Shown here piece by piece: positions 19,159 through 29,762 of a stretch of DNA of 64,000 nt. The stretch spans positions 137,364 through 201,363 of the forward strand of contig NZ_OZ060398.1 of NCBI RefSeq assembly GCF_964059085.1. The letters are read 5' to 3'. Each line of letters begins with the position of its first letter. Positions within the stretch are counted from its first letter, which is position 1. A program made the position numbers and the translations under genes. The stretch comes from Buchnera aphidicola (Mindarus abietinus). Lineage in GTDB: Bacteria; Pseudomonadota; Gammaproteobacteria; Enterobacterales; Enterobacteriaceae. Below the pieces are notes generated by a model. That model did no database searches. It was not told the DNA's origin and saw only the letters and a program-made list of their open reading frames with translations.

Positions 19159-20990
19159 GTATAAACATTATATGTTCTATATTTTTGATTCCGTTTATAG
19201 GATTTTTTTTATTAACATTTTTTCCTAAAAAATTTTTGAATATTTATTCTTTTTTAATAGGAAGTGGATCGATTGGATGTTCGTTTTTAGTTACTCTATA
19301 CATGAGTTTTATTTTTTTTCTTGGAGAAAAAAAAGAGGAAGTAAAACATTTATGGACAATTATTTCCTTAAAAAATTTTATTATTGATATAAATTTAATT
19401 ATAGATAAGTTATCAATAACAATGTTAATTATGGTTTTAGGAGTAGGTTTACTGATACATATATTTAGTGTTTGGTACATGAGTTTTGAAAAAAATAATT
19501 TTCGCTTCTTTTCTTATACTAATTTATTCATTTTTAGCATGTGTTTATTAGTATTATCAGGAAATTTAATTCTTATGTATATGGGATGGGAATTGGTAGG
19601 AATTTGTTCATATTTTCTTATAGGCTATTATTTTAATAATATAAAAAATATTCAATCAGCAATGAAATCATTTATTACTACTCGATTCGGAGATATTTTT
19701 TTATTACTTGCTATAATTATGGTTTATTCCCAATTTGGAACATTTGATTTTCAAAAAATTAATTATTTATTAAAAAATAATTTATTTTCTCAACATTCAT
19801 TAGAATTTATTGCTTTATTTTTTTTGTTAGGAACAATTGGAAAATCAGCACAAATCCCCTTGCATATTTGGTTACCAGATGCTATGAAAGGTCCTGCTCC
19901 CGTATCAGCGTTAATACATGCGGCTACTATGGTAACAGCAGGAGTATATTTAATTCTAAGAATGCATTATTTATTTTTTTTAACACCTAAAATTTTATTC
20001 TTTTCAGGGATTATAGGGTCGATAACTTTGTTATTGGGAAGTGTGCTAGCTATGTTTCAAACAGATATAAAAAAAATATTAGCTTATTCAACAATAAGTC
20101 AATTAGGATACATGTTTGTTGCTATTAGCATAAATGCTTGGAATATTGTGATTATTCATTTAGTAACACATTCTATTTTTAAAGCTTTATTATTTCTTTC
20201 AGCTGGTTCTTTAACTATCGCTTCAAAAAATGAACAAAATATATTTAAGATTCCTGGATTTAGAAAAAGTTTACCAATTACTTATTGGAGCTTTATTATC
20301 GGAGGGTTATCTCTACTTTCTTTTCCAATTATTACATCCGGATTTTATAGTAAAGAACTAATTATTTTATATTTATTTTATAATGGATCTTTTATATTTT
20401 TTGTTTCCAGTTTAATAGGAGTTTTGTTAACATCGATTTATATTTCTAGATTAATTTTTATAGTTTTTTTTAATAAAAAAAATATAAGTAAAAAATTTTC
20501 TTTTAATTTTTTTAAAAAAATACCTTTAATAATATTAGCATTATTTTCTACATACATAGGTCATTTGTTATTAATTCCTTTATCAGAATTATTCATACAA
20601 ATAAATTATTTAGGAAAGAACAAATATTTATTAGAGTTATTAAGTAGTATAATGATATTTTTGGGTTTATTTATATCGTATTTTAAATTTTATTTAAAGA
20701 AAAATTTTTTCTCCTTTTTATATAAAAATATTTATTATTTAAATTTTTTTAGTTTTATTTCAAAATTTTTAAATTTTAATTTTATATATAATATTTTTAT
20801 TATTCGTTTATATTTACTTGTTATTAAATTGACTTCGAAAGATCCATTAAAAAAAAGCATTAATTTTTTCGAAGTTTTAATTGTAAATATAAATAAAATA
20901 TTATTTTTAAATTCAGATACTTATTTGCATCGATATATATCATCTATTATTATAGGATTATCAATGATATTTTTGTTTTCAACAATATAA
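19155..20990 (+). CDS. nuoL: NADH-quinone oxidoreductase subunit L
   Basis: Distal antiporter-like proton-pumping subunit. The 611 residues (E. coli 613) are strongly hydrophobic. Conserved stretches include YMGWELVGICSYFLIGYY with the key Glu near residue 145, GKSAQIPLHIWLPDAMKGPAPVSALIHAATMV-like core around 230-260, and KKILAYSTISQLGYM. The last 150 residues, which form the lateral helix in E. coli, are very Phe/Lys/Asn-rich and poorly conserved but retained in length. Confidence 0.96.
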   Translation: MSINIICSIFLIPFIGFFLLTFFPKKFLNIYSFLIGSGSIGCSFLVTLYMSFIFFLGEKKEEVKHLWTIISLKNFIIDINLIIDKLSITMLIMVLGVGLLIHIFSVWYMSFEKNNFRFFSYTNLFIFSMCLLVLSGNLILMYMGWELVGICSYFLIGYYFNNIKNIQSAMKSFITTRFGDIFLLLAIIMVYSQFGTFDFQKINYLLKNNLFSQHSLEFIALFFLLGTIGKSAQIPLHIWLPDAMKGPAPVSALIHAATMVTAGVYLILRMHYLFFLTPKILFFSGIIGSITLLLGSVLAMFQTDIKKILAYSTISQLGYMFVAISINAWNIVIIHLVTHSIFKALLFLSAGSLTIASKNEQNIFKIPGFRKSLPITYWSFIIGGLSLLSFPIITSGFYSKELIILYLFYNGSFIFFVSSLIGVLLTSIYISRLIFIVFFNKKNISKKFSFNFFKKIPLIILALFSTYIGHLLLIPLSELFIQINYLGKNKYLLELLSSIMIFLGLFISYFKFYLKKNFFSFLYKNIYYLNFFSFISKFLNFNFIYNIFIIRLYLLVIKLTSKDPLKKSINFFEVLIVNINKILFLNSDTYLHRYISSIIIGLSMIFLFSTI

Positions 20991-21069
20991 AAAAATTTTA
21001 TTAAATTTAAATGTTTTAAAACAATTAACTTATTAAATAATATTTTTATAAAATAGGATTATAATACAA

Positions 21070-22566
21070 ATGTTACTCTTTTTATTAATTATAATTCCCT
21101 TATTAGGAGGGTTTTTAAGTTGGATATCAGAATATTATGATATTAAGTATCCTCGTTGGATTGCTTTAATAACAGTGAGTATTGTATTGATAATATCGTT
21201 ATATATATGGATATGTAAATTTTATAATTTTTTTGACCAACCTTCTTATTCACATTGGATAATTGAATTTGTATATCCTTGGATACCTAGATTCGGAATA
21301 TTTTTTCATTTAGCTATGGATGGTTTTTCATTATTAATGGTTATTTTAAGCTTAGTGTTAAGTACTGTATCGGTATTATGTTCATGGAATTTATATCAAC
21401 GACGTTATCAAGGAATATTTTATCTTTCATTATTACATATTTTATCGGCAACATTAGGTATTTTTTTATCTATTGATTTATTTTTATTTTTTTGTTTTTG
21501 GGAAGTTGTATTAATTCCAATTTATTTATTAATTATATTTTTTGATAGTGAAGATCATGAAAAAAATATCAGAATTAGTTCTGCTAATACTTTTTTTATG
21601 TATTCTCAATTATCAAGTTTTATAATGTTAATTGCTATTATTGGATTATCTGTTTTATATTATTTAAAATTTAATCTTTGGACATTTGATTATAATTTAC
21701 TAATTAGACTTTATAACCAAAATACAAATTTTTCTATTTTAGAGTATATTTTAATGATTGGATTTTTTATTGGATTTGCAATAAAAATTCCAATAGTACC
21801 TTTTCACGGTTGGTTGCCTAATACTCATCGATATTTACCCATAGAGGGTTCTATTGATATAGTTGCGTTTTTGTTAAAAACTGGAATTTATGGAATTTTA
21901 AGATTTATAATTCCATTTTTTCCTAATGCATCGCATAGTTTTTCTAATTTTTTTATTTTTTTAGGAATTATAAATTTTTTATATGGAGCTTTTCTTGCAT
22001 TTTCACAGAAAGATTTAAAAAATTTAATTTCATATGGATCTATATCTCATGTAGGTATAATTTTAGTAGCAATTTATACTTATAATGAAATTTCTTATCA
22101 AGGAGCAATTTTGTATATAATTTCTCATGCATTGTCTACATCAGCTTTATTTATTATATCCGGTTGGTTAAAAAAATATTTTAATACTAGAAATATATAT
22201 AAAATAAATGGTTTGTTAGAAAAATTTGATTGGTTACCAGGTTTTTTTTTATTTTTTTGCTTATCTAGTATAGGGTTACCAGGAACAGGTTCTTTTATTG
22301 GAGAACTTATGATGTTAATAGGTATATTTGATAAAAGTCCAATATTTTTTGGAATCTTAGTTATTGGTTTAATATGTTCTATATCATATACATTAAAAAT
22401 GATGCAAAATATTTGCTATGGCAATTATAATAAAACATCTAAAAATATGTCTATTTCTACTATTGATATTTTAGTAATGTTAATTATTTTAATTTCGTTA
22501 TTTTTTGTAGGATTAAACTCAAAAATTATTTTAGATACTTTATATTTAACCAAACCACTTATTTAA
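21070..22566 (+). CDS. nuoM: NADH-quinone oxidoreductase subunit M
   Basis: Antiporter-like proton-pumping subunit between NuoL and NuoN. The 498 residues (E. coli 509) hold about 14 helices. Visible signatures are FFCFWEVVLIPIYLLI (key Glu near 145), IKIPIVPFHGWLPNTH around 240-255, and SQKDLKNLISYGSISHVG. It starts with ATG 79 bases after nuoL. Confidence 0.96.
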   Translation: MLLFLLIIIPLLGGFLSWISEYYDIKYPRWIALITVSIVLIISLYIWICKFYNFFDQPSYSHWIIEFVYPWIPRFGIFFHLAMDGFSLLMVILSLVLSTVSVLCSWNLYQRRYQGIFYLSLLHILSATLGIFLSIDLFLFFCFWEVVLIPIYLLIIFFDSEDHEKNIRISSANTFFMYSQLSSFIMLIAIIGLSVLYYLKFNLWTFDYNLLIRLYNQNTNFSILEYILMIGFFIGFAIKIPIVPFHGWLPNTHRYLPIEGSIDIVAFLLKTGIYGILRFIIPFFPNASHSFSNFFIFLGIINFLYGAFLAFSQKDLKNLISYGSISHVGIILVAIYTYNEISYQGAILYIISHALSTSALFIISGWLKKYFNTRNIYKINGLLEKFDWLPGFFLFFCLSSIGLPGTGSFIGELMMLIGIFDKSPIFFGILVIGLICSISYTLKMMQNICYGNYNKTSKNMSISTIDILVMLIILISLFFVGLNSKIILDTLYLTKPLI

Positions 22567-22614
22567 CATTCTTTAAAAAAATTTTTGTTTTTCTAAAAGG
22601 TATAATTTCTAATT

Positions 22615-24075
22615 ATGATAGTTTCTAAACAATTTATTGGTTTATTACCATTATTAATTTTAATGTTAAATAGTATTTTTTTATTTATTTTTATATCATT
22701 TAAAAAAGATTTAAATTTAATAAAAAACTTAAGTATAATAGGATTTTTATTATCCTTTATATCTTTATTTTTAATAAAAAATAATATTCCTATAAATATA
22801 GGGACAATATTATCTATTAATTTTTTTTCTATTTTATATTTTAGTATTTTTTTATTAGTAGGATTATGTTCTTCTATATTTTTTTCAGACCATAAAAAAA
22901 AATGTGTTAAAAATCCAGAAAACTTTTATTTATTAATAAATTTATCGATTATAGGATCTATGTTTGCAATTATCTCAAATCATATGATTTCTATGTTTGT
23001 AGGTATGGAATTAATGTCGTTACCAATGTTAGCTTTATCTGGTTATTTTATAAATGAAAAAACATCAATTGAAAGTGCTTTAAAATATTTAGTTTTGTCT
23101 ACATTATCTTCTTGTTTTTTATTGTTTGGAATGGCATTAATTTATTGTTTTTCTGGTCATTTAAACTTTTTTTATTTTAATGAATTATCCATTTTTAATT
23201 TTTATCATAATAATAAAGTTATATTGTTTTCTTGGTGTTTTATATTAACTGGATTTGGTATTAAAACAGCTATTTTTCCATTTCATTTATGGAGTCCAAA
23301 TATTTATAAAGGAATTTCTTTTCCTTCATTATTATTTTTTTCTACTATTAGTAAAATAGTACTATTTATTATATTAATCAATTTTTCTATGTTTTTTCCT
23401 AAAAAGTTTTTTTATGATTTATTTTTAATAATACAAATTTTTTCATTTTTTTCAATAGTATTAGGAAGTATAATGGCATTATTTGAAAAAAATATTAGAA
23501 AATTAATAGCATATTCTTCTATAGCATATTTTGGTTCTTTATTAATTACTATTATTACAGTTTTCAATAGCAAGTATGCTCTAATAGCTTTTGGAATTAA
23601 TATTATTAATTATATATTTTCTAATATAGTTTTTTTAGGAGCTTTAAACATTATTTCAGCTATTGATAAAAATCATTATCATAATAATAATTTTTTTTAT
23701 AAAGGTTTATTTTGGAGAAATCCAATACTTGCTATGTTAATAACAGTTTCAATTTTTTCTTTTTCAGGCATTCCTTTTACAATAGGATTTTTTGGTAAAT
23801 TTTATTTATTTTTACTTATAATACAACAAAAGTTGTGGTTAATAGGCTTAAGTTTACTTTTAGGAAGTACATTAGGAATGTTCTATTATTTACGAATTTT
23901 AGTGAATATTTTTTCTAAAAAAAATATTTTTAATGAAACTTTTTTATTAAGTAAAAGTAGTATTTCTAATACTTGGATGTTTACATTTTCGGGGATTTTA
24001 ATTTTAACATTAACTATTATGATTTTATTTTTTGGGATTTATCCAAATTTTTTAATTAATATTCTTTCAATATAA
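22615..24075 (+). CDS. nuoN: NADH-quinone oxidoreductase subunit N
   Basis: Third antiporter-like proton-pumping subunit and last gene of the nuo operon. The 486 residues match E. coli (485). Conserved elements include FVGMELMSLPMLALSGYF, FGIKTAIFPFHLWSPNIYKG around 215-235, and FEKNIRKLIAYSSIAYFG. Strong Phe/Ile/Asn enrichment reflects AT bias. folC follows after only 21 bases and may be co-transcribed. Confidence 0.96.
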   Translation: MIVSKQFIGLLPLLILMLNSIFLFIFISFKKDLNLIKNLSIIGFLLSFISLFLIKNNIPINIGTILSINFFSILYFSIFLLVGLCSSIFFSDHKKKCVKNPENFYLLINLSIIGSMFAIISNHMISMFVGMELMSLPMLALSGYFINEKTSIESALKYLVLSTLSSCFLLFGMALIYCFSGHLNFFYFNELSIFNFYHNNKVILFSWCFILTGFGIKTAIFPFHLWSPNIYKGISFPSLLFFSTISKIVLFIILINFSMFFPKKFFYDLFLIIQIFSFFSIVLGSIMALFEKNIRKLIAYSSIAYFGSLLITIITVFNSKYALIAFGINIINYIFSNIVFLGALNIISAIDKNHYHNNNFFYKGLFWRNPILAMLITVSIFSFSGIPFTIGFFGKFYLFLLIIQQKLWLIGLSLLLGSTLGMFYYLRILVNIFSKKNIFNETFLLSKSSISNTWMFTFSGILILTLTIMILFFGIYPNFLINILSI

Positions 24076-24096
24076 ATTTTTTTAAAAATATAAAAT

Positions 24097-25371
24097 ATGC
24101 TAAAGAAAATAACATATAAAAAAAAATTATCTTTTTTTGAATGGCTGAAATATCTAAAATTTTTCAAAAGAAAAAGTTACTTTGATTTAAAAAATGTAAT
24201 AAACATAGCTAAAAAGTTAGGTTTATTACATTGTTTTTCTTTTTCCTTTGTTGTTGCGGGGACTAATGGAAAAGGAAGTGTTTGCTATATTTTAGAAAAA
24301 ATTTTATTAAATTCTAATTATAAAGTTGGCTTATATACTTCCCCTCATTTAATTAGTCATTTAGAACGTATTCGTATTAACGGAAATTTTTTAAATGAAA
24401 AATGGCATATTTTAGCGTTTGAAAAAATTGAAATGATCAGAAAAAATAATAAAATTAGTTATTTTGATTTTATAACATTATCCGCTTTATTTTTATTTAA
24501 ATACTTTAAAGTTGATGTCATTATTCTTGAAGCAGGTTTAGGAGGTAGATTAGACGCTACTAATATTATTCCTAATGATATCAGCATTATTACTAATATT
24601 GATTTTGATCACAAAGAAATATTAGGCTATACTCGGTTTAAAATAGGCTATGAAAAAGCGGGAATATTTAAAAAAAATAAAATAGCAATAGTAGGAGAAG
24701 AAAAAGATATTCCAAATAGTATAAATTTACTTGCAAAAAAAAGAAATACCTTATTAAAAAAAGTTAATTTTGAATGGTTTTATCAAAAGAGAGAAAAAAG
24801 TTGGAATTTTATCAGTGAAAAATGGAAGTTTTATAATTTAAAATATTCAAATATTTCATTAATAAATATTTCAATAGCTTTTTCTGCATTATCAGAATCT
24901 AATTTAAATATAAATATTGATTTTTTAAAAAAAAAATTATTTCCTATTAATATTCCAGGTCGTTTTTCTATAATTCAAAAAAAACCTTGTGTGATTTTAG
25001 ATGTTGCTCATAATTCACATGCTGCTTTATGTTTATCTAAAAAAATAAGAAAATCTTTAAAAAAATATTCAAAAATATATGCTGTAGTCGGAATTTTAGA
25101 AAAAAAAGATATAATCGGAATTATTTCAAATTTTTTAGGAATAGTTAATAAGTGGAATTTTTCTTTATTAAATCAAAATAAAGAAACATTTAAAACGTGT
25201 ATAAATAGTATCCTATCCATTCAAGATTATGAAATTTTTGATACTACTTACGATTCTTGGAAAAAAGCATATTATTTAGCATCTAAAAAAGATTTAATAT
25301 TAGTATTTGGTTCGTTTATAACAGTATCTGAAGTTATAAAAATTTTGAATATAAATATACAAAAAATTTAA
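24097..25371 (+). CDS. folC: Bifunctional dihydrofolate/folylpolyglutamate synthase
   Basis: Adds glutamate to dihydropteroate and folates. The 424 residues match E. coli FolC (422). The P-loop GTNGKGS is at residues 55-61, followed by LYTSPHLISHLERIRING, the LEAGLGGRLDATN signature and ITNIDFDHKEILG. The C-terminal ligase domain contains ILDVAHNSHAA and VFGSFITVSEV. It begins 21 bases after nuoN with no clear Shine-Dalgarno site and ends 14 bases from the convergent prs gene, with no room for a terminator between them. Confidence 0.96.
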   Translation: MLKKITYKKKLSFFEWLKYLKFFKRKSYFDLKNVINIAKKLGLLHCFSFSFVVAGTNGKGSVCYILEKILLNSNYKVGLYTSPHLISHLERIRINGNFLNEKWHILAFEKIEMIRKNNKISYFDFITLSALFLFKYFKVDVIILEAGLGGRLDATNIIPNDISIITNIDFDHKEILGYTRFKIGYEKAGIFKKNKIAIVGEEKDIPNSINLLAKKRNTLLKKVNFEWFYQKREKSWNFISEKWKFYNLKYSNISLINISIAFSALSESNLNINIDFLKKKLFPINIPGRFSIIQKKPCVILDVAHNSHAALCLSKKIRKSLKKYSKIYAVVGILEKKDIIGIISNFLGIVNKWNFSLLNQNKETFKTCINSILSIQDYEIFDTTYDSWKKAYYLASKKDLILVFGSFITVSEVIKILNINIQKI

Positions 25372-25385
25372 ATAAGGAAACATTT

Positions 25386-26333
25386 TTAATGTTCAAACAT
25401 AGCAGAAATAGATTCTTCATTGCTAATTCTTCTAATAGCTTCTGCTAACATTCCTGATAAAGTTAATGTACGTATATTTGAAAGAGATCGAATAGAATTT
25501 GATAGTGGAATTGTATCACATACAATTACTTCATCTATAACAGAATTTTTTAAATTTTTTTCAGCATCTCCTGAAAAAATAGGATGAGTAGCATAAGCAA
25601 AAACTTTTCTAGCTCCTCTATCTTTTAATGCTTCAGCAGCTTTACATAATGTTCCAGCAGTATCGATGATATCATCTACTAACACACAATCTCTTTTTTC
25701 TACATCTCCTATAATGTGCATTACTTGAGAAACGTTAGTATTAGGTCTTCTTTTATCGATTATAGCCATATCAGTATCGTGTAATAATTTTGCTATTGCT
25801 CTTGCTCTAATTACTCCTCCTATATCAGGGGAAACAACAATAGGATTCTTAAATTTTTTTTTCAACATATCTTCTAATAAGATTAAACTACCGAAAACAT
25901 TATCTACGGGAATATCAAAAAATCCTTGAATTTGTTCAGCATGAAGATCAACAGTTAATACACGATCTACTCCGACTATAGATAAAAAATCTGCTACTAT
26001 TTTAGCAGTAATTGGAACACGGGCAGAACGAACTCTTCTATCCTGTCTAGCATATCCAAAGTAAGGAATAACAGAAGTAATTCTTCCTGCTGAAGCACGC
26101 CTTAAAGCATCTACTATTACAACTAATTCCATTAAATTATCATTCGTTGGAAAACAAGTAGATTGAATTATAAATATATCTCCTCCTCTTACATTTTCAT
26201 TAATTTGAACACTAATTTCCCCGTCACTAAATCTTTCTACTGTAGCATTACTTAAATGTAAAAATAATCTTTCAGCAATACTTTGAGCTAATTCTGGAAC
26301 GGAATTTCCAGAAAATAATTTTATATCATGCAT
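25386..26333 (-). CDS. prs: Ribose-phosphate pyrophosphokinase (PRPP synthase)
   Basis: Makes PRPP for nucleotide, histidine and tryptophan synthesis. The 315 residues equal the E. coli length and conservation is high. The flexible loop [10 protein letters not shown] is at about residues 91-100, the metal-binding [17 protein letters not shown] at 129-145 (His131), and the PRPP loop [10 protein letters not shown] at 220-229. In E. coli lolB and ispE precede prs, with hemA divergent toward prfA. Here prs and prfA directly face away from each other. Confidence 0.98.
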   Translation of the reverse strand: MHDIKLFSGNSVPELAQSIAERLFLHLSNATVERFSDGEISVQINENVRGGDIFIIQSTCFPTNDNLMELVVIVDALRRASAGRITSVIPYFGYARQDRRVRSARVPITAKIVADFLSIVGVDRVLTVDLHAEQIQGFFDIPVDNVFGSLILLEDMLKKKFKNPIVVSPDIGGVIRARAIAKLLHDTDMAIIDKRRPNTNVSQVMHIIGDVEKRDCVLVDDIIDTAGTLCKAAEALKDRGARKVFAYATHPIFSGDAEKNLKNSVIDEVIVCDTIPLSNSIRSLSNIRTLTLSGMLAEAIRRISNEESISAMFEH

Positions 26334-26650
26334 ATAATTTCTCTTATAAAAATTATTTAAAATAATAGATATTTAGATGGTAAAGTGTAAGTTACTTTTA
26401 AAGAAAGAAGTTAAATTATTTTTTTATAAAAAAAATATTTTTTAAAAAAAATTATTTCTAAATATTTATTTTTTTAAAAAAAATTATATAAATTTTATTT
26501 TAAATAAATAATATAGTTAGTATTATATACTAAAAAAAAAATTTTAAAATATTTTATTATTCGCATGTATAATGTTTATAATAAAATAACTATAAATTTT
26601 TTTAAAATTTAATTCTAAAAATGATATCGATTAAAAATAAATGGTGATTT
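26334..26650. other. Divergent spacer between prs and prfA
   Basis: 317 bases with no gene. E. coli has ispE, lolB and hemA between prs and prfA, and I see no remnant of them. A perfect TATAAT at 26568-26573, about 80 bases before prfA, is a candidate -10 box. No good -35 hexamer stands out at 16-18 bases, so I rate it as weak. Nothing else recognised. Confidence 0.5.
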
Positions 26651-27736
26651 ATGAAACCTTCTATGATCTCTAAATTAGAAATTTTATATGCAAGATATAA
26701 AAAAATAGAACTTACTTTATCAAATATAAATCAAGTTTCTAATAAAAAAAAGTTACGAGACTTATCAAAAGAATATTTAAAAATTTCTAAAATAGTTCAG
26801 TATTTTATTAATTGGAAAAAGTATAAAAAGGATATCAAGGCAACAAAAAAATTGTTAGGAGATATAGAGATAGGAAAAATGGCAGAAGAAGAAATAAAGA
26901 AACTAAAATTCTATAAACATTCTATAGAAAAAAAAATAAAAATTTTATTATTACCTAATGATCCTTACGAAGGAAAAAGTTGTTTTATTGAGATAAGGTC
27001 TGCCACCGGAGGAGATGAAGCAGCAATATTTGCTGGAGATTTATTTAGAATGTATAGTAGATATTCTGAAATAAATCGTTGGAAAATTGATATTTATAAC
27101 ATGAATGAAAGTGAAAAGGGAGGATTTAAAGAAATTATTGTTAAAATAACAGGTAAAGAAGTATGTAAAAAATTAAAATTTGAATCTGGAGGACATCGTG
27201 TTCAAAGAGTACCAGAAACAGAATCACAAGGAAGAATTCATACTTCCACATGTACAGTTGCTATTATGCCAGTTTTACCTGAATCAGAAGAGTTTAAAAT
27301 TAATTCATCAGATTTAAAAATAGATACTTTTCGTTCTTCAGGAGCAGGAGGACAACATGTAAATACTACGGATTCTGCAATACGTATAACTCATGTTCCT
27401 ACTGGACATGTTGTAGAATGTCAAGATGAAAGATCTCAACATAAAAATAAAGCAAAAGCATTATCAATATTATCAGCTCGTATTCATGCTGCTGAACTAG
27501 CTAAAAAAAATGCTAAAAATGCTTCTATGAGAAAAAATTTATTAGGTAGTGGAGAACGATCTGATAGAAAAAGAACGTATAATTTTCCTCAAAATAGAGT
27601 AACAGAACATCGCATTAACTTAACGGTATATCGTTTAAATGAGATATTAGATGGAAAGTTAGATATTTTGATTAATCCTATGTTAGAAAAATATCAAGTA
27701 GATATTTTTTCTTCTTCATTAAAAGAAAAAAAATGA
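26651..27736 (+). CDS. prfA: Peptide chain release factor 1
   Basis: Recognises UAA and UAG stop codons and triggers release of the finished protein. The 361 residues match E. coli RF1 (360). The GGQ peptidyl-hydrolysis motif is in [14 protein letters not shown] near residue 235. The stop-recognition tripeptide is PET in [10 protein letters not shown], where E. coli has PAT; both fit the PxT pattern of RF1. The GGQ glutamine is the methylation target of PrmC, whose start codon overlaps the prfA stop as ATGA at 27733-27736. Confidence 0.98.
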   Translation: MKPSMISKLEILYARYKKIELTLSNINQVSNKKKLRDLSKEYLKISKIVQYFINWKKYKKDIKATKKLLGDIEIGKMAEEEIKKLKFYKHSIEKKIKILLLPNDPYEGKSCFIEIRSATGGDEAAIFAGDLFRMYSRYSEINRWKIDIYNMNESEKGGFKEIIVKITGKEVCKKLKFESGGHRVQRVPETESQGRIHTSTCTVAIMPVLPESEEFKINSSDLKIDTFRSSGAGGQHVNTTDSAIRITHVPTGHVVECQDERSQHKNKAKALSILSARIHAAELAKKNAKNASMRKNLLGSGERSDRKRTYNFPQNRVTEHRINLTVYRLNEILDGKLDILINPMLEKYQVDIFSSSLKEKK

Positions 27737-28565
27737 AAATTAAAAATTGGTTAAATTTAGCAGAAAAGAAATTAATAAATAGTAATAGTTCTAGATTAGA
27801 TGCTTTATTAATATTATCTTACGGAATAAAAAAATCTTTTACTTGGCTTATGAATTTCCAGGAAAAAAAAATTAAAGATAAAGAAAAAAAAAAATAAATA
27901 CTTTGTTAAATCGACGTATTTTATGTGAACCAATAGCATACTTAATAAAAAAAAAAGAATTCTGGTCATTACCCTTTATTGTTTCCCCTGTTACTTTTAT
28001 TCCTAGGCCTGAAACTGAAATTTTAATTGAAATTATTGATTCTATGTGTAATAAAAATTACAAATATCATATATTAGATTTGGGAACAGGATCTGGGGCA
28101 ATTGCTTTATCTTTAGCAAAGATATTACCAAAATCTTATATAACAGGAGTAGATAATAGCTATCAAGCGATAAAAATCGCTCGGATAAATGCAAAAAAAT
28201 TATTAATAAAAAATATATTTTTTAAATTAAGCAATTGGTTTTCTTCGTTAAATAAAATGGCTTTTAATATTATAGTTAGCAATCCACCTTATATTAATAT
28301 TACAGATTTTCAAAAATTAGAGCCTGATATTTTTTTTGAACCTTATTCAGCTTTAGTATCTCCTGATGAAGGATATTTTGATATTAAAAATATTATACAA
28401 CATTCTCAAAAGTATTTATTAAACAAAGGTTGGTTATTAATAGAGCATGGTTCTACTCAAAAAAAAATTGTAAATAAACTCATGAATTTTAATAATTTTA
28501 AAAATGTTCATAGTTATAAAGATTATCAAGGGTTTTATCGTGTTACAATAGGACAGAAAAAGTAA
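27733..28565 (+). CDS. prmC: Release factor glutamine methyltransferase, split by a poly(A) frameshift
   Basis: N5-glutamine methyltransferase that modifies the GGQ glutamine of RF1 and RF2. Reading from the ATG coupled to prfA gives [25 protein letters not shown] and stops at 27895-27897. The match to E. coli PrmC resumes in another frame as [15 protein letters not shown], then [15 protein letters not shown] (SAM binding) and the catalytic VSNPPYIN, ending at 28565. The break is inside an 11-A run (27884-27894); 12 or 9 A would restore one frame of about 277 residues, the E. coli length. Both parts are well conserved, so I infer frame rescue by transcriptional slippage rather than a dead gene. 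A sequencing indel is the main alternative. Confidence 0.85.
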
Positions 28566-28764
28566 ACTTTTAGAACAAATATAAGAAGTTTAATTCTTTT
28601 TTAAAATTCAGTATGATATTTTTTTTATAAAAATTAAATAACTAACAAAATATTTGGTAAATATTGAATTTATTTAGTTTAACTAATAATTAAAAAAAAT
28701 TATAAATAAAAACGTATTCTGTATTTTAAAAATATTAATTTAAATAAATATTATTGAGAGTAAT

Positions 28765-29574
28765 ATGAAAATTTTTTCTAATATTGATTTTTCTAAACAA
28801 TCAATTTTTGAATCTATGGTAGTTGCTTTTCAGTTAATCAGAAAAAACTTTCCTACCGAGCAAGTAATAAAAGAATTAAAGTCTCGGATAGAAGAAGTAA
28901 AATTCTATATTAGAAATGAGAAAAACAATATTGATAAATTAAAAAAAATGCTAAAAATATTTTATCTTAAATGGGGGTTTGGAGGGGCAAAAAAAAAATA
29001 TAAATTATCTGATGTTTTATGGATTGATAAAGTATTACAAACACGTCAAGGAACGGCTGTTTCATTAGGAATAATTTTACTTTATATGGCAAAAGAGTTA
29101 GAGTTGCTACTAACTCCTGTTATTTTTCCAACTCAGCTTATTTTAAGATCTGATTTAAAAAACAAAAAACCATGGTTCATTAATCCATTTAATGGAGAGA
29201 CTTTAGATGAACATATATTAGAAGTTTGGTTAAAGGGAAATATTAGTCCAACAGCTATATTATATAAAAATGATTTAAATCAAGCTAAATCGTTAACAGT
29301 AATCAGAAAAATATTAAATACATTAAAAGCTGCATTAATGGAAGAAAAAAAAATGGAATTAGCTTTAAATGTAAGTAATTTATTAATTCAATTAAATCCT
29401 GATGATCCTTACGAAATTAGGGATAGAGGTTTAATTTATGCTCAATTAGAGTGTGGAAAAGTTGCTTTAAGTGATTTATCTTATTTTGTTGAACATTGCC
29501 CTGAAGATCCTATTAGTGAAATTATAAAAGTTCAGATACATTCTATAGAGCAAAAAAGAACAACTTTTCATTAA
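28765..29574 (+). CDS. sirB1: SirB1 family protein (transglutaminase-like and TPR domains)
   Basis: Homolog of E. coli SirB1 (YchA), exactly 269 residues, found near prfA-prmC in enterobacteria. The N-terminal two-thirds is a transglutaminase-like core (RQGTAVSLGIILLYMA, VIFPTQLILR, WFINPFNGETLDEHILEVWLKG). The C-terminus is TPR-like (NPDDPYEIRDRGLIYAQLECGKVALSDL, FVEHCPEDPISE). The biochemical function is not established. High conservation in so reduced a genome suggests a core role. A 10-A run at 28989-28998 leaves the frame intact. A GAGAG site precedes the ATG. Confidence 0.93.
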   Translation: MKIFSNIDFSKQSIFESMVVAFQLIRKNFPTEQVIKELKSRIEEVKFYIRNEKNNIDKLKKMLKIFYLKWGFGGAKKKYKLSDVLWIDKVLQTRQGTAVSLGIILLYMAKELELLLTPVIFPTQLILRSDLKNKKPWFINPFNGETLDEHILEVWLKGNISPTAILYKNDLNQAKSLTVIRKILNTLKAALMEEKKMELALNVSNLLIQLNPDDPYEIRDRGLIYAQLECGKVALSDLSYFVEHCPEDPISEIIKVQIHSIEQKRTTFH

Positions 29575-29762
29575 AAATAAATCTAATAAAAAAACTTATT
29601 TAGTTTAAATTTAAATGATTTGAATAATCATATTAAATATAATTTTTTTATAGTTAATAAATAGATTATTATTAATTTTTTTATAAATGTAAATAAACAT
29701 ATTTTTTTTATTAATATAATTTTTTTTAATAGAACATTTTTTATAGGTTAGGTATTTATTAT

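Noticed and set aside
26568-26573. Perfect TATAAT before prfA
   Set aside because: No -35 hexamer at proper spacing; such boxes occur often by chance in this DNA, so it was mentioned only within the spacer entry.
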